From positions 64,948,660 to 65,012,659 of the forward strand of contig JBANSL010000005.1 in NCBI GenBank assembly GCA_037127255.1: a stretch of DNA of 64,000 bases, read 5' to 3'. The translations under genes and the position numbers were made by a program. The notes under the pieces are model-generated. The model searched no databases. It saw only the letters and a program-made list of their open reading frames with translations, and was not told the DNA's origin. This document shows positions 62,839 through 64,000 of the stretch, piece by piece; positions within the stretch are counted from its first letter, which is position 1; each line of letters opens with the position of its first letter. The DNA comes from Persicaria tinctoria. Its lineage: Eukaryota > Streptophyta > Magnoliopsida > Caryophyllales > Polygonaceae.

Positions 62839-64000
62839 TGCTGAATAAAAATGCGCAAATAATCGTACAACACATTTTATTTGATTTTTAATATTTGAGT
62901 TCGACCCCTTTTGGTTATCCTCTTGATTCGAAGTCGTATCGATACCAAGATTTTGAATGGTTTTGGTGATTTGGGCTGCACCCGAATTTTAGCGGGTTGC
63001 CTACGTATCTCTTAGAAGAGAATCAGGCCTCACGTAGTTCAGAGTGTTTGGGTTTTGTGTGTTTTATCACCTTTAAGGTTTTCATGCATCATTGGATCGT
63101 ATTAGGACCCACCTTCTCGGAAGGGTAGCCCTAACATAAATCACACTATCATATGCATGAGATTTTCTCGTGTATCACCCGAATAAATTGAGCACACCTT
63201 CTCGGAAGGTGTGTATTTAATTTAGATTTAATTTTAACCCCATTTTCATTTTAATTTAGATTTAATTTTAACCCCATTTTCATTTTAAAAGTGAATTTAG
63301 GGATTAGCGACTGTACCCGACATATTTTGAGATTTAATATCGGGTTACCTACGTAGCCGTTTTTACGGCGTCAAGTCTTTAAGTAGTTCTAATTGAGAAC
63401 AAATTTGATCGTTTGAGGACCGTGTGATTGAACCCGATGAGCTATAGCTTTATATCGGGTTTCCTACGTATCTCTTGGAAGAGAATCAAATCACTCGTAG
63501 TTCGTTTAGAAACCAAGTTTGATTTGGTTGTAGAAACTTGATCGTTTGAGGATCGTGATTGAACTTGACGAGCTCGTAGCTTTATGTCAAGCTTCCTACA
63601 TACCCGTTTAAACGGGATCAAATCTTATGTAGTTCTTTTTTAAAAAGACAAATTTAATTTGTTTGGTTTTAACCTCATATTCATTTAAAAGTGAATTTAG
63701 AGGTGGACGAATGTACCCGATATATTTTTTAGGATTTAATATCGGGTTACCTACGTAGCCGTTTTTATGGCGTCAAGTCTTTACGTAGTTCTACCAAAAA
63801 CCGATTTTAATTTAGGAAAATTCGGTTTAAGCTTTTGACTCCGTTTTTTTGTTTAGGAGCCGACTTGAGACTGACCCACTCGAATTGATTGGCAAAGAAT
63901 TTTTGACGAGTTTAATTTTATATATATTTTTTGATTAAACTCGAATTCTTAATTTATGCCAATTATAATTCTTATATTTTAGTGGGTCAGTTTTGCAATT
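62839..64000 (-). repeat. Second, diverged LTR of the Tat family (cut by window end)
   Basis: Starts TGCTGAATAAAAATGCGC and aligns with 37431-38100 with clear divergence. It holds five two-hairpin units against three in the 37431-38100 part of the main LTR. It may be a solo LTR or the 3' LTR of another minus-strand element lying to the right. Confidence 0.75.
62973..63792 (-). promoter_or_regulatory. Five CTACGTA two-hairpin units
   Basis: Units at 62973-63040, 63305-63390, 63418-63503, 63541-63636 and 63703-63792. First stems: ACCCG/CGGGT, ACCCG/CGGGT, AACCCGAT/ATCGGGTT, CTTGAC/GTCAAG, ACCCGATAT/ATATCGGGT. In the fourth the outer stem is CTACATA/TATGTAG, a paired change from CTACGTA/TACGTAG. 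Inner hairpins include GCCGT-TTTT-ACGGC and the palindrome CCCGTTTAAACGGG. Confidence 0.7.

Overview
The window is a block of nested transposable elements from a plant nuclear genome, almost certainly a dicot. The evidence is plant-type Ty3/gypsy (Athila and Tat/Retand-Ogre lineages) and Ty1/copia elements, a tRNA-Asp primer site typical of Athila, a plant mobile domain gene carried by a retroelement, hAT MITEs, an RTE-type LINE, a tRNA-derived SINE and a decayed fragment of plant-type methionine sulfoxide reductase A. I see no intact host gene. Assignments rest on reading motifs, repeats and target-site duplications (TSDs) by eye; no database search was possible.

Layout. Positions 1-3955 are the 3' part of Athila-1 (+). 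Its right flank, 3956-6980, is non-coding internal sequence of element Y (-), a LARD-like element whose 3,051-bp LTR (6997-10047) and initiator-tRNA-Met primer site are clear. Y is itself inserted in the left LTR of a large Tat-lineage element (-). That element runs from left of the window to 40401, with right LTR 37431-40401 and left LTR pieces 10048-12382 and 24594-24944. A second insertion splits the left LTR: the complete 12.2-kb Athila-2 (12383-24588, TSD GGGGT, LTRs with about three differences in 1,277 bp). The right LTR preserves the empty site for both insertions.

The Tat element carries ORF1, gag, protease, RT, two RNase H domains and integrase on the minus strand. A spliced plant mobile domain gene lies antisense between pol and the 3' LTR. 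From 41113 to 47431 there is a complete but mutated Ty1/copia element (139-bp LTRs, TSD AAATG) broken by two hAT MITEs. Positions 47437-51540 are AT-rich sequence with a SINE, the MsrA pseudogene and a possible two-exon fragment. Positions 51545-54045 are a decayed RTE LINE holding a 946-bp solo LTR. Positions 54070-54982 are a second Y-like LTR fragment hosting Athila-3 (54983 to about 60620), whose LTR is split by another LTR-like insertion. A hAT transposase remnant (about 60620-62830) follows, then a diverged LTR of the Tat family (62839 to the window end).

The most interesting signals are non-coding. (1) The Tat family has a two-hairpin unit built around CTACGTA/TACGTAG whose stems covary between at least twelve copies. 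(2) Athila polypurine tracts are preceded by a hairpin with an AGGA loop and covarying stem, both at the LTR edge and about 1.3 kb inside. (3) GC-rich palindromic micro-repeats (perfect form TGCGGCGGCCGCCGCA) occur in LTRs, UTRs and linker-coding DNA of unrelated Ty3 and Ty1 elements, and a different palindrome array lies in an unrelated LTR. (4) The gag ORF of the very young Athila-2 contains an in-frame copy of the element's own LTR-end/primer-binding site.
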